A stretch of 64,000 nucleotides of DNA, taken from Plectrocnemia conspersa (taxonomy: Eukaryota; Arthropoda; Insecta; Trichoptera; Polycentropodidae). Within the stretch, counting starts at the first letter, position 1. Each line of letters opens with the position of its first letter. Where the stretch lies: positions 558,001 to 622,000 of the forward strand of contig VTFK01000045.1 in the NCBI GenBank assembly GCA_009617715.1. Direction: 5' to 3'. The translations under genes were made by a program, and so were the position numbers. Shown here piece by piece: positions 61,441-64,000 of the stretch. The notes beneath the pieces are model-generated. The model saw only the letters and a program-made list of their open reading frames with translations. It was not told the origin of the DNA and searched no databases.

Positions 61441-62100
61441 ATTAACGATCTATACTTAATCTTGCATTCGGGGTGTTATTTTTGATCTGGTACGCATGCA
61501 ACGAGAATCTACTCAAATTGACTAAATTGCTAATACCGAATGTCAATTTATTATCTGCCAGTCGTTTTAAGCTTGAAATATGATCACTTATTACATTTGT
61601 ATTTGTAAAGATTTTAGCACAACTTATGTTAAAACAGGAAACACTATTCATTGCGTCGTCGTCGCAATTAATTTATTTTTTATTCCATCGAGCTGAGTCG
61701 TAAAATTTTGGCGGAAAATAAGTATGATTTTTGTATATGTGTTTGTGTGTTTTATTCATACGTAAACTTAGAAAAATAATAAAACGCGAACACATCCTCT
61801 ATTTTTTTCCTGTCGATTATGCAAATTTATAAATCGTACAATTCGCCTCATTACAGCTTGGCCACAATTATGGCCCGCGGATTAATTATGCGCGCGTAAA
61901 ATGTGAACCATGTATTTTTTACTTAACATGTATCAACAGTTCGGCATAAAAGTTGACGGACTATTATATGTTTATGTTATTAAATTCGTATGAATTATTT
62001 ATAAAAACCTATTCTTAAACTCACCTCTTCAACTTGATTTGCTAATTAAGAACTTTACTATGAAATAGATTCAATCTATTATTATTAATAATAAAATGAA
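61441..62100. other. non-coding; small island 61840-61950
   Basis: The small island includes GGATTAATTATG, a double homeodomain-type core, and CACAATTATGG. No gene is recognised. Confidence 0.25.
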
Positions 62101-62104
62101 CATT

Positions 62105-62885
62105 TAAAAACCACCGGGATATGACTTGATAAAAGGAATAGACAATAATATTTATGACCAATTTATATAATGTAAAAATCAGGCTGAAATTCTTTCCAAT
62201 TCAATGAAAGGTGGCGCAAATAATTCTACTACTAAAACCTAGAAAAAAGCCAGAGGATGTGACATCATACAGACCAATAAGCTTGCTATCGATAATGGCA
62301 ACAAATTAGAAAGGCTAATATTATAAATAGTATAGCCAATAATTGTAAATAGAAAAAAAATTGGAGACTTCACCACAAATTTTTCAGATTTGCCACAAGG
62401 AAGTGCTCTGGGAACAGTACTGTATATGTTATTCACAGCGGACCTACCAGCTGCAACTTACTTAGCAACTTTTGTAGATGATTTAATAATCATAGCATCA
62501 GAGGTGGAGCCGAAAGAGATTACAAGATCATGGCTCTGGAAATGGAGGAGTAAGGCAAACGAAATCAAATATATCAACTTTACTTTCACGCTAAACAGGG
62601 ATACCTGTCCTCCGGTCTTCTCAACATCAACCAGTACAAAATATCTAAGGATTCATCTTGACAAAGGTTTGCCTTGAAGAACTCACATTTGCAACAATAC
62701 TCCAGCTTCGCAAGCTGTATTTGTTAACAGGCCGTAATTCAAAATTATCTTTTGAAAATAAAATACTGATATGCAAAGCAATTATGATGCCAGTATGGAC
62801 CTAAGGTTTGGGATGTTTCCTCTAGAGTAAATATAAACATTATACAAAAGTTCCAAAACAAAGTGTTTTGTATGACAAAATGCTA
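62105..62885 (+). pseudogene. Jockey-clade LINE reverse transcriptase pseudogene
   Basis: Blocks in order on the plus strand: KPPGYDLIKGIDN; after frame breaks LKPRKKPEDVTSYRPISLLS; a deletion removing the first-Asp block; then an open frame from about 62390 with LPQGSALGTVLYMLFTADLP, ATFVDDLIIIAS (the catalytic YxDD motif as FVDD), WLWKWRSKANEIKYINFTFT-type sequence and STKYLRIHLDKGLP. After another shift come LRKLYLLTGRNSKLSFENKI and LICKAIMMPVWT then a stop. The order and motifs fit the Jockey clade. It is 5'-truncated and disabled. The stretch 62390-62677 is its longest surviving open frame. Confidence 0.88.
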
Positions 62886-63410
62886 ACTGTCTTGAATTTA
62901 CATTTTCTTCTTGATTTGGTTGAAAATTATTTATCTACACGTATATATAGTCGATTAAATATTTTCTTGATTAAAAATAACCTGAAATTTGTGCCACACA
63001 ACTCATAGTAGTGAAGATAAAAATGGTTGTATCACTTTTATATTCACAGCACTGTCTCTGATTGCTTTGCAAATTTAAACATAATGTCGTAGTTATGCGC
63101 CATTTCATCAAACTTCTCTGTAGTTGTATTCTTGAAGACTTCAATGAGCTTAACTCACTGGACGAAAGAGGAATATGTACGTTTTTATACATATAAATCA
63201 GGGATTTGCACTAGATACTTATCGCAATTTGACAGTTAGTATTGTATATTTGTAAATATAATTCCATAGTATATAGAAATAAAGGACAGTTGTTAAATGT
63301 CTGATTTTTTCTATTGACTTTTCATCCCTTAAAAATGATATAAGTATGTTTTAGTTCTAACGAGTAGATGTTTTTGATTAAAATAATAATATAATACTTT
63401 TTCGTTCATT
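62886..63410. other. non-coding DNA
   Basis: This may include the eroded 3' end of the LINE. Nothing else is recognised. Confidence 0.3.
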
Positions 63411-64000
63411 CTGGTAACTTTACAAGTAAACCGCAGATTAAGAATACGCACACGTGTGGCGTAAATCATAATTTACATCTAAATGGAAGTATTTTTTGCG
63501 TTTAAAAATTTAATCAGCAATAAATTACAGATTTAGCGAACGGTTCGCCTCAATTGAAAAACGTGTTCAATGTTCGAATGCATCGTCGACATGCGATCGA
63601 TAAATATCGTCTAATGTAAAATATAATTAATCCATTACGACGCGCATTGTCTCTCAAATGCGCTGAATCATATATTATAACATTTTATTAAAACACACGT
63701 ATTGTATCAATCAATCATCGGACACGATCGGCATTGCCGTGTCAAAAATTTACACCCGTGTAAAATTAAGTACGCACACATTGTTACATAACGCAATTGT
63801 GATCGGGCATAAAAGGCGTTCTAAATTTTTATAATGATAGCATTTTCGTGTTTAATGGCCGGGTTCAATTTATAACGACATGATTCGTTTCGCAATGAGT
63901 TTTTTTTCTCTTTCAAATATCAAAGTATGTATTATGTGTATCGAATGGCCATTAGCCATTAGTCCGATATTACTTTACTTGTCCGAGATGCAACAGACAG
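63411..64000. promoter_or_regulatory. GC-richer island at window end
   Basis: A CpG-containing segment with TATCAATCAATCATCGG (repeated TGATTGAT-type words on the reverse strand, as bound by Exd/Hox-type proteins) and a small tandem GGCCATTAGCCATTAG near 63947. No open frame is supported. The island runs out of the window. Confidence 0.25.

Noticed and set aside
1..64000. CRISPR array, rRNA genes, bacterial operons or known microRNAs
   Set aside because: No regularly spaced short repeats, rRNA-like blocks or bacterial gene structure; none of the common insect microRNA seeds I looked for had a matching hairpin.

Overview
This is an AT-rich (roughly 70% A+T by eye) eukaryotic window. It looks like intergenic or intronic DNA of an insect. 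The evidence for an insect is the mix of mobile elements: mariner, Tc1-like, hAT, Jockey-clade LINE fragments and a tRNA-derived SINE family, set among TA-rich simple sequence with many TACATATGTA-type words. The order of insect cannot be fixed from the sequence. No intact protein-coding gene, rRNA, tRNA or CRISPR array was found. Nearly all long open frames are chance frames in AT-rich DNA, frames without an ATG, or decayed transposon genes.

Layout. 0-12 kb: a decayed mariner transposase (about 0.9-1.64 kb, minus), a diverged tandem duplication (2.4-3.05 kb), two minus-strand SINE copies (5.3 and 8.9 kb), a tandem array of AT-rich ~200-bp units (9.66-10.6 kb) and a small local duplication (11.3/11.55 kb). 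12-27 kb: a third SINE (12.9 kb), a GC-rich patch with two ACGCCANNNTGGCG palindromes (15.0 kb), two Jockey-type LINE scraps (16.45 and 18.9 kb), a perfect 16-bp inverted repeat (23.85 kb), a candidate 36-nt micro-exon with a possible following exon (24.24-24.50 kb) and a 280-bp foldback MITE (26.3 kb). 27-35 kb: a broken Tc1 transposase with its terminal repeat at 29.3 kb and a related lone terminus at 34.77 kb, an unrecognised coding-like stretch (30.4-33.6 kb), and a complete-ended but decayed hAT element (31730-33518) inserted in it.

35-54 kb: mostly AT-rich DNA with GC/CpG-richer islands at 35.5, 39.7, 43.1, 46.1-46.6, 47.5, 48.9, 49.7-50.2 and 53.1-53.6 kb. These look like conserved non-coding or regulatory DNA, and several carry the recurrent octamer GAGCTTTT. 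Two plus-strand SINE copies (41.2 and 52.3 kb) and a LINE scrap (46.95 kb) lie between them. 55-64 kb: a Tip100-type hAT remnant with a 115-bp internal direct repeat, further islands, a Jockey-clade reverse transcriptase pseudogene (62.1-62.9 kb) and a final island running to the window edge.

In functional terms the window appears to be a transposon-littered non-coding region, perhaps a large intron or the neighbourhood of a regulated gene, with scattered islands that stand out in base composition. The islands and the candidate micro-exon are the parts most likely to be under selection. This is inference and rests on no alignment. No novel multi-gene system was recognised.
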